A stretch of DNA of 64,000 nucleotides from Methylococcus sp. EFPC2 (GTDB lineage: Bacteria; Pseudomonadota; Gammaproteobacteria; Methylococcales; Methylococcaceae): NCBI RefSeq assembly GCF_016925495.1, contig NZ_CP070491.1:4290001-4354000 (forward strand), written 5' to 3'. The notes below the pieces were generated by a model. It was not told where the DNA came from and ran no database searches. It worked only from the letters and a program-made list of their open reading frames with translations. The translations under genes were made by a program, and so were the position numbers. Positions 53,063 to 63,956 of the stretch are shown piece after piece. Every line of letters starts with the position of its first letter. Position 1 is the stretch's first letter.

Positions 53063-53722
53063 CTACGCTACCCCGCCCAGCAAAGGTACGAATACGACAG
53101 GCTCTATGTCTTCGATTTCGTAGCCCGAGTCGGTTCGCACGATGCGCTGGAGCATCTGGTTGCGGCCGTCGCCGACGGGGATCACCAGCACGCCGCCGGG
53201 CGCCAGTTGTTCCAGCAAGGCTTGAGGCAGGTCGGCCGGGGCGCAGGTTACCAATATGCCGTCATAAGGCGCGTAATCTTCCCAGCCCCAGCCGCCGTCG
53301 CTGTGTTTCATCAGCACGTTGCGCAGATGCAGGTCCTGCAGGCAGCGGCGCGCGCGCTGTTGCAGCGGATAGATGCGTTCCACCGAGTAAACCTTTTTGC
53401 ACAAGCGCGCCAGCACGGCGGTCTGATAACCGGAGCCGGTGCCGACCTCCAGCACCTTGTCGCGCGGGCCGCTTTCCAACAGCAGCTCAGTCATGCGGGC
53501 GACGATATAGGGCTGGGAGATGGTCTGGCTGAAACCTATGGGCAGGGGCATGTCTTCGTAGGCACGGCTGGCGAAAGCTTCTTCCACGAAGATGTGGCGC
53601 GGCGTTTCCAGCATCACGTCGAGCACCGACTGGTTTTTTACCCCCAGTTCGCGGATGCGGCCGATCATGCGCTCGCGGGTGCGGCGCGAGGTCATGCCTA
53701 TGCCTTGTAGACGGCGGTTCAT
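53063..53722 (-). CDS. pcm: Protein-L-isoaspartate O-methyltransferase
   Basis: Repairs isoaspartyl residues in damaged proteins. 219 residues: [20 protein letters not shown] and [16 protein letters not shown] (SAM motif) and [10 protein letters not shown] ending are PCMT signatures. The start overlaps the surE stop by four bases, the classic surE-pcm pair. Confidence 0.96.
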   Translation of the reverse strand: MNRRLQGIGMTSRRTRERMIGRIRELGVKNQSVLDVMLETPRHIFVEEAFASRAYEDMPLPIGFSQTISQPYIVARMTELLLESGPRDKVLEVGTGSGYQTAVLARLCKKVYSVERIYPLQQRARRCLQDLHLRNVLMKHSDGGWGWEDYAPYDGILVTCAPADLPQALLEQLAPGGVLVIPVGDGRNQMLQRIVRTDSGYEIEDIEPVVFVPLLGGVA

Positions 53723-54474
53723 GCAGTCAGGTTTTCCGGCAGCCAGCCCGCCAACCTTTCCAGGCTGTCGTAGCGGGTCAGATCGAGTTGCAAGGGCGTG
53801 ACCGAGACATAGCCTTCACGTAAGGCATGGAAGTCGGTACCGGGGCCGGCGTCCTGTTCCGGTCCGGCGGCGCCGACCCAGAAAATCTCCCGTCCGCGTG
53901 GGTCGATATCCCGCACCACCGGTTCGGCCTTGTGGCGGTTGCCGAGCCGCGTGGACTTGAAGCCCCTGATTTCGTCCAGGGGCAGGTCGGGAACGTTCAC
54001 GTTGAGCAGGGTGTCGGCCGGGAGAGGATGGCGGCGGATGTTTTCGAACAATCGGACCGCTACCTGCGCGGCGGTGTCGAAGTGGGTGGGATTGACGCCG
54101 GCCAAGGAGATGGCGACCGCGGGCAGGCCCAGGAAGCGGCCTTCGGTGGCGGCCGCCACGGTACCGGAATAGATGACGTCGTCGCCCGTGTTGGCGCCGT
54201 GGTTGATGCCTGCGAACACCATGTCCGGTTCCCGGTCGAGCAGTCCCGTGATCGCCAGGTGGACGCAATCGGTCGGCGTGCCGTCGACCTTGATGAAGCC
54301 GTTGTCCGCGTAGCTCACCCGTAAGGGGCGGTCCAGTGTCAGCGAATTGCTGGCGCCGCTGCGGTTGCGCTCCGGCGCCACGACGGTGATGTCCGCATGA
54401 TCCCTGAGCGCCTGGGCCAGTGCGTACAGGCCGGGTGCGGAGTAACCGTCGTCGTTGCTGAGTAGTATGTGCAT
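53719..54474 (-). CDS. surE: 5'-nucleotidase SurE
   Basis: Nucleoside monophosphate phosphatase of stationary phase. 251 residues starting [19 protein letters not shown], with the metal-binding NDDG motif, [32 protein letters not shown] (in part) and a C-terminal DYFAL-type tail ([17 protein letters not shown]). Length fits the family. Confidence 0.96.
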   Translation of the reverse strand: MHILLSNDDGYSAPGLYALAQALRDHADITVVAPERNRSGASNSLTLDRPLRVSYADNGFIKVDGTPTDCVHLAITGLLDREPDMVFAGINHGANTGDDVIYSGTVAAATEGRFLGLPAVAISLAGVNPTHFDTAAQVAVRLFENIRRHPLPADTLLNVNVPDLPLDEIRGFKSTRLGNRHKAEPVVRDIDPRGREIFWVGAAGPEQDAGPGTDFHALREGYVSVTPLQLDLTRYDSLERLAGWLPENLTA

Positions 54475-54710
54475 GGGGCCTAGGGATGGCGTAATCCGCG
54501 CGATTCTAACATCCTTCGCCGGGAATTTTTTTGCCGGCCGGCGCGCGCGATGCGCGATTTGCCGAACACAGTGTTGTCCATGAGCGGCGTGTGGTGCGGC
54601 CGGCAGAGCCGGGCAAGGTGCCGGCCGGCCCCGCGGCTTACAATCGGCTTCCGATTCTGGTATTAAATTGCCCGATTGGTTTCCAACCTAACCACGCAAG
54701 GAGTAGAAAC

Positions 54711-55220
54711 ATGAAAAGAGCTTTGGCGGCCGGTATCCTGCTGGCGTTTCCGCTATGGGCAGGCGCCGCCGGACCCGCCGCTCCCCGGAGTTCGGCATTG
54801 ACCGACGCGGGCAGCGGTTGCGGCCTCGGATCTTTGCTGTTCGACGGCAACGCGGGGGTCGGCGCCCACAGTGTGGCGATGACCACGAACGGCTTTTTGT
54901 TCAACAACACCTTCGGCATGTCGTCCGGCACCCTGGGCTGCGACTCCAGCCAGCCGGTGCGCTACAAGGGCGAACGCCTCTACATCAGCGCCAACATGAC
55001 CAAGCTGGCGCAGGACATGTCGCGTGGCGGCGGCGAAACCCTGGCGGGGCTGGCCGAGTTGATGGGGGTGGCGGAGTCCGACAAGGCGGCGTTCTACGCC
55101 CTGGCGCGGACGCATTTCGAGAGCATCTATGCCCACGAGTCGGTGACCAGCGACCAGGTGACGGACGCGCTGGTGGGCCTGATGAAGGCCGATACCGTAC
55201 TCGCCAAATACGTCAGTTAG
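54711..55220 (+). CDS. DUF3015 secreted protein
   Basis: 169 residues from ATG 54711 with AAGGAG upstream. A signal peptide (MKRALAAGILLAFPLWAGAA) precedes a DUF3015 domain: GCGLGSLLFDGNAG, TTNGFLFNNTFGMSSGTLGC (in part) and a C-terminal helical region (LAELMGVAESDKAAFYALAR). The four Cys residues may pair. Function unknown; the neighbour DUF4105 gene follows 54 bases on. Confidence 0.88.
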   Translation: MKRALAAGILLAFPLWAGAAGPAAPRSSALTDAGSGCGLGSLLFDGNAGVGAHSVAMTTNGFLFNNTFGMSSGTLGCDSSQPVRYKGERLYISANMTKLAQDMSRGGGETLAGLAELMGVAESDKAAFYALARTHFESIYAHESVTSDQVTDALVGLMKADTVLAKYVS

Positions 55221-55274
55221 TCGGATTTTCGGGCGTCCGTTCGGCGGGCGCCTCTTCCTCCCTTTCGCGACCGC

Positions 55275-57131
55275 ATGAAATGGGCCGCCTGGCTGATTGC
55301 CGGTTTGACGGCGGCTTGCCCGGTAGGAGCGGTATCCGCGTCACCGGCCCCGCCTGAAAATCGCCAGCGCACATCGGTAGCGAAACTGGCCCAGGACGAA
55401 GGCTGGTTAGCCTTGGGACATTACCGTTTGTCGGCTTTCGGCGATCGCTGGATCAGCGACGCCGACGATGAAGGCTTTTTCCTGGCGGCCGGCGGCAAGA
55501 CCGACCCGGAAGCCGAATTGCTTGCCGACCTCGAAGCCTTCGCCAGGCCCGGGGGCGGCGACGATCATCCGGCCTGCCGCTTTCCGGCGCGTCTGCACTG
55601 GCTGCAGAGCCGGCTGTCCCTGGTTTTTCCCGAGCATGATTGCCCGGCATTCCGGACCTGGCGCGACAAGCTCAGGGCGCATGCGGTGAGCCTCATCTTT
55701 CCGGCGGCTTATCTCAACAGCCCGTCCTCGATGTTCGGCCACAGTTTCCTGCGCCTGGATCCGGAAGATTTGAACCCGGACAACGCGCTGCTGGCCGCCA
55801 CCGTGAATTACGCGGCGGACGCGGACGATGACAACGAGTTGTTCTACGCCTGGCGCGGCCTGTTCGGCGGTTATCCGGGCCGCGTCACGGTGTTGCCTTA
55901 TTACGAAAAGGTCAAGGAATACAACGACCTGGAAAATCGTGATATCTGGGAGTACCGGCTCAATCTCGCGCCGGCAGAAGTCGCACAATTGGTGCGCCAC
56001 GTCTGGGAACTGCGGCCGATACGCTTCGATTATTTCTTCATCGGCGAGAACTGCGCTTATCGTCTGCTCGGCATACTCGATGCAGCACGCCCCGGCCTGG
56101 CCTTGCGCCGGCAATTTCCCCTCCGCGCGATTCCTGCCGACACCGTGCGGGCCATCGTGGCCGGCGGCCTGTTGGCGGAGGCCAGTTACCGTCCTTCGGC
56201 CGCGACCTTGCTGGATAGCCATCTGCAGCAGTTGCCGCAGATCCATCACGCCCTGGCGCGCCGGTTGGCAGACCGGGCCGACGAGAAGATCGAACTGGCG
56301 TCGGACGCGAAGGCCGGCGTGCTGGAGGTCGCCTACGAGTTTTCCCGCTATCGCGCCCTGGACGAGAAGCGTCCGCGCGAAGCCGAGGCGGGCAACGGTT
56401 ACCGGCTGTTGCGGGCGCGCAGCCGCGTCGATGTGCCGTCGCCCTTCGAGCCGCCGCCGATTCCGGCGGTGCGCGACGACCAGGGGCACCGGTCACGGGC
56501 CGCGGGATTGGAGCTCGGCTGGCGTGACCATCGGGCCTACGGCGAGTTCAATCTGCGCTCCGCCTACCATGGATTGACCGATCCCTGGCCGGGCTATCGG
56601 GCAGGCGCCGCCATCCGCTTTCTCGACGGCGCGCTGCGCTATTACGAAAACGGCGACTTTCGTCTGGACCGCTTGGACGTGCTCGACATCCGGTCGTTCT
56701 CCCCGCGCGACGAATTCTTTAAGCCCTTGTCTTGGGGGCTGGGCCTAGGCGCCAAGCGTAGCCTGCTCCGAGAGGGGCGGCCCTTGCTGGGCTATTTCGG
56801 CGGGGACGCCGGGTTCGCCTGGGAGCTGGCCGGGGGATTGGCTTACCTCCAGGCCGGTGCCTTGTTCGAAACCGGAACCGCCCTGGCATCCGGCGTCGAT
56901 TTCGGCTTGGGGCCGCGTCTCGGATGGCTTTACCGCGGCTTGGGTGGCCAGGGCTGGCTGAGTTTCTCGGCCGATTGTCATCTCGTAAACGGCTGGTGCG
57001 GGGGCAAACTAGGCCTGGAGCACACGGTCAACCTGGGATCCGATCTCAGCCTGAGTTTTCGTATCAGTCGCGAGCGCGGGTGGGGCAGGGAGGTGGATGA
57101 GCTGGGCCTGGGCCTGCGGCAATTCTTTTGA
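55275..57131 (+). CDS. DUF4105 periplasmic protein
   Basis: 618 residues with a signal peptide (LIAGLTAACPVGAVSASPA). The DUF4105/Lnb N-terminal domain carries NSPSSMFGHSFLRLDPED and DYFFIGENCAYRLLGILDA, a conserved His (about 158) and Cys (about 260) suggestive of a papain-like site. From about 420 the sequence is beta-rich with alternating aromatic strands (FNLRSAYHGLTDPWPGYRAG in part) and ends in QFF, resembling an outer-membrane barrel. Enzymatic activity is not proven. Confidence 0.87.
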   Translation: MKWAAWLIAGLTAACPVGAVSASPAPPENRQRTSVAKLAQDEGWLALGHYRLSAFGDRWISDADDEGFFLAAGGKTDPEAELLADLEAFARPGGGDDHPACRFPARLHWLQSRLSLVFPEHDCPAFRTWRDKLRAHAVSLIFPAAYLNSPSSMFGHSFLRLDPEDLNPDNALLAATVNYAADADDDNELFYAWRGLFGGYPGRVTVLPYYEKVKEYNDLENRDIWEYRLNLAPAEVAQLVRHVWELRPIRFDYFFIGENCAYRLLGILDAARPGLALRRQFPLRAIPADTVRAIVAGGLLAEASYRPSAATLLDSHLQQLPQIHHALARRLADRADEKIELASDAKAGVLEVAYEFSRYRALDEKRPREAEAGNGYRLLRARSRVDVPSPFEPPPIPAVRDDQGHRSRAAGLELGWRDHRAYGEFNLRSAYHGLTDPWPGYRAGAAIRFLDGALRYYENGDFRLDRLDVLDIRSFSPRDEFFKPLSWGLGLGAKRSLLREGRPLLGYFGGDAGFAWELAGGLAYLQAGALFETGTALASGVDFGLGPRLGWLYRGLGGQGWLSFSADCHLVNGWCGGKLGLEHTVNLGSDLSLSFRISRERGWGREVDELGLGLRQFF

Positions 57132-57236
57132 GTGGCCCCGGGCGCGGGGACGGATTGGCGGTCTGCGTGGGTTCCGGGAAACATTTTTGACCGGGCTGCT
57201 AGACTCAATCCGCCGTTTCGTTTGCTGGTCACCGCC

Positions 57237-58814
57237 ATGTCCGCTTCAGAAATTCATTTCCCCCCTCATCCCGATCCGGCCGCCATCGATCACTGGCTGG
57301 CGACCCTGCCCGTGCAGAATGTACGGGAGAGCTGCCGCGTCCTCTATACGGGTTTGCAGGCGCTCAATGCCGATCCGCCGGAAATCACGGCGTATTTTCA
57401 GGCCCTGGAGAAAATCCGCCCGCTGGCAAGCCGGCTGTCGTTCAAGCTGGGGCCCCTATTCCTGGGCAAGCCCTTTCCGCTCGAAGAAAAGGTCCGCAAG
57501 ATCGCCAAGCTGGGCGCGCAATTCCACGCCGAGTTGGGCGCGGGCTACCAGAAAATCGTGGCCGATCCCGGCTTTGCGAGTGTTTTCCAAGTCGAGCGGC
57601 AGGCTCCAGTGCTTTATCGTGCCCTGCGATCCTACGAACTGTTTTATCTCCGCCTTTCGCTCATCCACGAAGCACCCAGCCACCGGCTGTGGGAAAACAT
57701 CAACACGCTCTACCGGCAAGCGGAGGCACTGGCGGCCGCGGAAGCTGCGGCGATAGCCGAAATCGGCAAGATCGGGGCGGTTTATGCCCGCATCCAGTTG
57801 GCGCGGCTGATCGCTCCGGCCCGTTTGCCGCAAACCGACTGCGAGCGGCTGTTCGAGTTGCTCAAACAATCGGGCGGCCTCATAGGCTTGCATGTTGCTC
57901 CGGACGAGGACGGCGGGGCCGATTTCTGGGTCGATCTGGGGTCGAGTAAGCCGCCCAAGGCCGGCTCGGCCGCCAGTGCGCGCGCGCAGGCGGTGCGCTA
58001 TCTGACGATACGCCCGCTGCTGACCCACATCGCCACGCTCAGCCAGGTTTCGGCTTCTGCCGATGAGCGCATCCGGGAACCGCTGGTGACGCATCTGCAG
58101 GCTCGGCTCGGCATACTGCCCCAGGTCGCGTTCGATCAGAATAGTCGGGACGCCTCGCTCATCGAAGGTTTCCAGGCGATTTACGAGGCGATAGACGGTT
58201 TGAGCAAGGGGACGAAGGGCTGGGGAGGCCTCGCGGCCGGGCTCGAGATCGTGCCCTTGAGCGATCACGGCGGTTTTTCGTCCGTCTCGGAAGGCTCCAA
58301 GTCGGCCGGCACCTTCGTATCCGCCGCCGCGCGGCGTCCGGGGCCGGGCGCCCAGGTTGAGCCGCTTTATGAGCGAGCGGAAACCCATTTGTATAGCCGG
58401 GTCCGCCGTTGCGAAACCCCCGGATATTACGTCGTCGAGCCGGCGCGCCGGGCCGTTCAGCCACATGGCCTGGTCGGTCTGAAAACGGATGCCCTGCTGA
58501 TCCAGGTCGGGCTGGTGCGTACGAACGCGCGGCCGGGCCTGGGCGCGACCGGTTTGCCCTTCGAATTGTTGCAGCGTGAGAGCGAAGCGGTGCGCATCCG
58601 CTGCGACGGCTCACACCTGGACGTGCACAAGGCCTTGTGGGGACGTTCGTCGGGGGGCGACCAGTTCACGGTCATCGCATTGCCCTTGCGACTGAAAAAT
58701 GGCGAGGGACTGACCGTGGAACAGGGCGGCGAGCGGGTACGCTATCGCGTCGCGCGAGTGCTTGAGGCGAGCGACGAGTTCGTGCAGTTCGAAGTCGTTC
58801 CGGAAGCCCCTTAG
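57237..58814 (+). CDS. Large protein of unknown function
   Basis: 525 residues from ATG 57237. No signal peptide. The N-terminal half (about 1-200) is helical, rich in Leu/Arg/Ala (PVQNVRESCRVLYTGLQALN, ALRSYELFYLRLSLIHEAPS in parts). The middle (about 240-330) has charged helices. The C-terminal 120 residues are beta-rich (LIQVGLVRTNARPG, KALWGRSSGGDQFTVIALPL) and could be a PilZ-like barrel, but the signature RxxxR is not clear. I recognise no named family. It converges on the MEKHLA gene with a four-base stop overlap. Confidence 0.75.
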   Translation: MSASEIHFPPHPDPAAIDHWLATLPVQNVRESCRVLYTGLQALNADPPEITAYFQALEKIRPLASRLSFKLGPLFLGKPFPLEEKVRKIAKLGAQFHAELGAGYQKIVADPGFASVFQVERQAPVLYRALRSYELFYLRLSLIHEAPSHRLWENINTLYRQAEALAAAEAAAIAEIGKIGAVYARIQLARLIAPARLPQTDCERLFELLKQSGGLIGLHVAPDEDGGADFWVDLGSSKPPKAGSAASARAQAVRYLTIRPLLTHIATLSQVSASADERIREPLVTHLQARLGILPQVAFDQNSRDASLIEGFQAIYEAIDGLSKGTKGWGGLAAGLEIVPLSDHGGFSSVSEGSKSAGTFVSAAARRPGPGAQVEPLYERAETHLYSRVRRCETPGYYVVEPARRAVQPHGLVGLKTDALLIQVGLVRTNARPGLGATGLPFELLQRESEAVRIRCDGSHLDVHKALWGRSSGGDQFTVIALPLRLKNGEGLTVEQGGERVRYRVARVLEASDEFVQFEVVPEAP

Positions 58815-59287
58815 AGATAGGTCCAACGCTCGAACAAGGCCGCCTGGCCATAGGGCGCGCCATTCGCGTCGAGCAGATTCCACACCACGGCATCCTCGAT
58901 GCGGAAGCGCCGGCCGTGCCGGCCGATGCGTACGGCTTGGTAGCGGTCGATGTAGCCCTGCTCGGCCACCTTGCGCAAGGACTCCTCGCGTTCTTCCCGC
59001 TTGACTTCCTCCGCCGAGAGGCGCGAGGGCAGGGCGGTGAATTCCTCCCAATCCATGGCGAACAGATTCAGCGCGGTCCGGTTGGCGTAATTGAACACCG
59101 GCTCGGGCTGGGTGTCGTGGCTCACCACCACGAAAGGTGCATGGAACAGGAAGCGCGCCGCTTCTTCGTCGCTCATGTGCGGGTCGACCAGCTCGCGGCG
59201 GGTCCAGTGCCGGAGGCTGTGGCGCAGTATGGCCACGTGGGGGGCGAGGAAGCCGTTGTCCTCGCTGGGCTGCTCGAACCGGCTCAT
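58811..59287 (-). CDS. MEKHLA-domain protein
   Basis: 158 residues. The MEKHLA/PAS-like domain spans most of it: APFVVVSHDTQPEPVFNYANR, LFAMDWEEFTALPSR and EDAVVWNLLDANGAPYGQAA (in parts). MEKHLA is a PAS-related sensor domain in plant HD-ZIP proteins and bacterial proteins. No output domain is fused. The 3' end overlaps the neighbouring convergent stop. Twenty bases upstream of it ilvD ends. Confidence 0.82.
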   Translation of the reverse strand: MSRFEQPSEDNGFLAPHVAILRHSLRHWTRRELVDPHMSDEEAARFLFHAPFVVVSHDTQPEPVFNYANRTALNLFAMDWEEFTALPSRLSAEEVKREEREESLRKVAEQGYIDRYQAVRIGRHGRRFRIEDAVVWNLLDANGAPYGQAALFERWTYL

Positions 59288-59306
59288 CGCCCCCGCTCCC
59301 TTGCGC

Positions 59307-60998
<1,692 letters not shown>

Positions 60999-61024
60999 GG
61001 TATCTCGGGTCCCGGGGTGGGTGA

Positions 61025-61693
61025 CTAAAACGAATTCCAACTGCTGCGCTTGCGCCAGCTCAAACGGGGCAAGACCAGCCCCAACACGATGCCGCCAATC
61101 AACACGCCCGCGCCGATGAGAAACCAGTCCTGTTTGACGTCGGCGTCCTGCGCCTGCATCTCACGGCGGGTCTTTTCCAGGTCGCGCTCTAGGCCTATGA
61201 CTTTCTCCTGCAGTTGATCCCGCTCGGCCTGGATCTGCAGTGCGTTGGCGGAAGCCTGGCGGATGGCGATGACTTCGGTGTTGAGCCGTTTGGTCTCGGC
61301 GTCCAGTTCCTGGCCGTTTTTTTCCGCGTTCTCCTTGCCGGCCCGGAGCTCGGCCAGTTCGGCCTTGAGCCTCTTGTTCTCTTCGCCCAGCTCGCTCGAC
61401 TTGCGGGTGTTCTCTTCGATCTGGGCCCGCGCGGCGGGTTGGGCGCTGAGATAGCGCGACAATATCCAGCCCTGCTCGCCGGAGTCCAGGCTGACCAGGC
61501 TGTAGCCGCTGGATTCGTCGCCCTCGATGACGGTGAGCGGCGTGCCCGACGGCAGCATCTTCAGGATTTTGTTTTGCAGACTGGGGCCGGAGCGCATCTG
61601 CACTTCCAGGCGATCGCTCACATAGCCGCGCTGGGCGGCCTGGGCATGAACGCAAGCCAGGGTCAGCAAGAGGGCCGCAAGGTATTTCTTCAC
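61025..61693 (-). CDS. SH3-domain protein YgiM-like (TIGR04211 family)
   Basis: 222 residues from GTG 61693 with GGAGA upstream; this gives a clean signal peptide ([19 protein letters not shown]). A bacterial SH3 domain (about 22-85, [20 protein letters not shown]) is followed by a long coiled coil (about 95-185, Leu/Glu/Lys heptads) and a C-terminal membrane helix ([18 protein letters not shown]) with a basic tail. This architecture matches E. coli YgiM. Role unknown. Confidence 0.88.
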   Translation of the reverse strand: MKKYLAALLLTLACVHAQAAQRGYVSDRLEVQMRSGPSLQNKILKMLPSGTPLTVIEGDESSGYSLVSLDSGEQGWILSRYLSAQPAARAQIEENTRKSSELGEENKRLKAELAELRAGKENAEKNGQELDAETKRLNTEVIAIRQASANALQIQAERDQLQEKVIGLERDLEKTRREMQAQDADVKQDWFLIGAGVLIGGIVLGLVLPRLSWRKRSSWNSF

Positions 61694-61776
61694 CGAATGA
61701 TCTCCGCAGATGGGCGAGGCGGCCATTCTATCAAGGATGGGATGATCGGGAGCGCGGCTAAGGCCTCACTTCATGC

Positions 61777-62670
61777 TCACGCCAGCAGGAGTTCCAGCAG
61801 GGCTTTTTGCGCGTGCAGGCGGTTTTCCGCTTCGTCCCAGACCACGCTCTGCGGGCCTTCCAGCACCGCGGCGGAGACTTCCTCGCCGCGGTGCGCCGGC
61901 AGGCAGTGCATGAACAAGGCGTCGGGTGCGGCCACGGCCATCAGGTTTTCGTCGACCTCATAGCCGGCGAAGGCGCGGACGCGCTGTTCCTGTTCTTCTT
62001 CCTGGCCCATGCTGGCCCACACGTCGGTCACGATCAGGTCCGCGCCTAGTGCCGCCTCGCGCGGATCGCGGGTCAGAACGACGCGGCTGCCGGCCTGTTC
62101 CAGCAGTTCGCTTTCCGGCTCGTAGCCCTCGGGGACCGCGATGCTGAGCTGGAAATCCAGAACCCGGGCGGCCTCGATATAGCTCTGGCACATGTTGTTG
62201 CCGTCGCCGATCCAGGCCACCTTACGGCCGACGATGTCGCCGCGGTGCTCGAAATAGGTCTGCATATCGGCCAGCAACTGGCAGGGATGGAAGCGGTCGG
62301 TCAGGCCGTTGATGACCGGAACCCGGGAATATTCGGCGAAGATTTCGACGGTACGGTGTTCGAAGGTCCGCAGCATGATGCCATCGACCATGCGGGACAA
62401 CACGCGCGCGCTGTCTTCCAGCGGTTCGCCGCGGCCCAGCTGGGTGTCGCGCGGGCTGAGGAAGATGGCCGCGCCGCCCAGTTGGATCATGCCGGCTTCG
62501 AAGGAGACGCGGGTGCGGGTGGACGATTTTTCGAACACCATGCCCAGCACCTTGTTCTTGAGCGGCTCGTGGAGGGTCTTGAGCTGCTTGAGTTCGATGG
62601 CGCGGCGGATGAGGGCGCGGAATTCGTCGGCGCTGAGGTCGTTCAGGGTAATCAGGTGACGCGGATACAT
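61777..62670 (-). CDS. argF: Ornithine carbamoyltransferase
   Basis: Makes citrulline from ornithine and carbamoyl phosphate. 297 residues. [11 protein letters not shown] is the carbamoyl-phosphate site, [11 protein letters not shown] and [12 protein letters not shown] are also family signatures (HPxQ and HCLP motifs). Next gene argD lies 24 bases upstream on the same strand. Confidence 0.97.
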   Translation of the reverse strand: MYPRHLITLNDLSADEFRALIRRAIELKQLKTLHEPLKNKVLGMVFEKSSTRTRVSFEAGMIQLGGAAIFLSPRDTQLGRGEPLEDSARVLSRMVDGIMLRTFEHRTVEIFAEYSRVPVINGLTDRFHPCQLLADMQTYFEHRGDIVGRKVAWIGDGNNMCQSYIEAARVLDFQLSIAVPEGYEPESELLEQAGSRVVLTRDPREAALGADLIVTDVWASMGQEEEQEQRVRAFAGYEVDENLMAVAAPDALFMHCLPAHRGEEVSAAVLEGPQSVVWDEAENRLHAQKALLELLLA

Positions 62671-62694
62671 GGAGGCTCCAGCCGTGGACGAGTT

Positions 62695-63861
62695 TCAGGC
62701 GAGATAGGCGAGGACCAGCTCGGACAGCTTCCGAACCAGCAAATCGGCGTCTTCGTCGCTCAGGATCAAGGGCGGCAGCAATCGGATGGTCCGCTCGGCG
62801 GTGACGTTGATCAGCAAGCGTTGATCCAGGGCCAGACCGACCAGTTCGCCGCAAGGCCGATCCAGTTCTATGCCTATCATCAGCCCCTTGTTGCGGATCG
62901 CGACCAGATGGGGGTTGTTGCCCAGACTGGCACGGAAGTTTTCGACCAGCGTGGCTCCCAGGCTGGCGGCGCGCTCGGCCAGATTCTGCTCGCGCACGGT
63001 CTGCAGCACGGCCAGCGCGGCACGGCAGGCCAGCGGATTGCCGCCGAAGGTGGAGCCATGCCTGCCGGCGGTCAGCAGTTCGGCCGCCGCGCCGCGGGCC
63101 AGGCAGGCGCCTATGGGCACGCCGTTGCCCAGCGCCTTGGCCAGGGTGAGCACGTCCGGTTTGATGCCGGATTGCTGGAAGGCGAACAGCGAGCCGGTAC
63201 GCCCGATGCCGGTCTGGATCTCGTCCAGCATCAGCAGCCAGCCACGCTGGTCGCAGAGCGTGCGCAGCTTGGCCAGGTAATCGTCGGCCGGCACGCGTAT
63301 GCCGCCTTCGCCCTGCACGGGTTCGACCAGGACCGCGACGATGTTTGAGTTGTTTAGGGCGGCGACCGCATCGGCATCGTCGTACGGCACGCGCACGAAG
63401 CCGGAGACTAGCGGTTCGAAGCCTTCCTGCACCTTGGGATTGCCGGTGGCGCTCAGGGTGGCCAGGGTACGGCCATGGAAGCTGCCTTGCATCACCACGA
63501 TGAGCGCTTCGCTGATGCCGCGGCTGTGGCCGTATCGGCGCGCCAGCTTGATGGCCGCCTCGTTGGCTTCCGCCCCGGAATTGCAGAAGAAGGCGTTGTC
63601 CAGCCCGCTCGCACTCGTCAGCTCGTCCGCCAGCTTTTCCTGCAGGTCGACCCGGTACAGGTTGGAGGTGTGCATCAGCTTGCCGGCCTGGTCGGCGACC
63701 GCGGCCGCGACAGCCGGGTGGGCGTGGCCGAGTCCGCAGACGGCCACGCCGGCCACCGCATCCAGATAGGCCTTGCCTTCTTCGTCCCACAACCAGGCCC
63801 CTGCTCCCCGCGCAAAGCTGACGGGCAGGCGGGCATAGGTCGGCATCACATGGCTAGTCAT
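62695..63861 (-). CDS. argD: Acetylornithine aminotransferase
   Basis: PLP transaminase in arginine synthesis that can also serve succinyl-DAP in lysine synthesis. 388 residues from ATG 63861 (MTSHVMPTYARLPVSF). The PLP Lys is in LTLAKALGNGVPIGA, and the LMLDEIQTGIGRTG segment and STFGGNPLACRAAL are typical. ATG 63846 (MPTYARL) is an alternative. A promoter and a terminator-like hairpin precede it. Confidence 0.95.
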   Translation of the reverse strand: MTSHVMPTYARLPVSFARGAGAWLWDEEGKAYLDAVAGVAVCGLGHAHPAVAAAVADQAGKLMHTSNLYRVDLQEKLADELTSASGLDNAFFCNSGAEANEAAIKLARRYGHSRGISEALIVVMQGSFHGRTLATLSATGNPKVQEGFEPLVSGFVRVPYDDADAVAALNNSNIVAVLVEPVQGEGGIRVPADDYLAKLRTLCDQRGWLLMLDEIQTGIGRTGSLFAFQQSGIKPDVLTLAKALGNGVPIGACLARGAAAELLTAGRHGSTFGGNPLACRAALAVLQTVREQNLAERAASLGATLVENFRASLGNNPHLVAIRNKGLMIGIELDRPCGELVGLALDQRLLINVTAERTIRLLPPLILSDEDADLLVRKLSELVLAYLA

Positions 63862-63876
63862 TTCGTGAGTCCCATT

Positions 63877-63906
63877 AAAAAACAAAAGGCAGTCACTTCG
63901 ACTGCC
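63877..63906 (-). terminator. Terminator-like hairpin in the argD leader
   Basis: Read on the minus strand: GGCAGTC (63906-63900), loop GAAGT, GACTGCC (63894-63888), then TTTTGTTTTTT. It is a canonical intrinsic terminator placed 16 bases before the argD start codon and 25 bases after the predicted transcription start, so it may act as an attenuator. Confidence 0.8.
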
Positions 63907-63928
63907 CGCAAAAAAAATGAAGGCGGGG

Positions 63929-63956
63929 ATTATAGTGAAAATATCAAGTCAGGCAA
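63929..63956 (-). promoter_or_regulatory. Sigma-70-type promoter of argDF
   Basis: Minus strand: TTGCCT at 63956-63951 (-35, four of six matches) and TATAAT at 63934-63929 (-10, six of six), 16-base spacer. The start would be near 63922, before the leader hairpin. Beyond it to the window end no gene is visible. Confidence 0.75.

Noticed and set aside
62222-63790. 522-codon minus-strand frame in argF/argD
   Set aside because: Same strand as argD but in another frame; Arg/Gly/Pro rich with no conserved motif.
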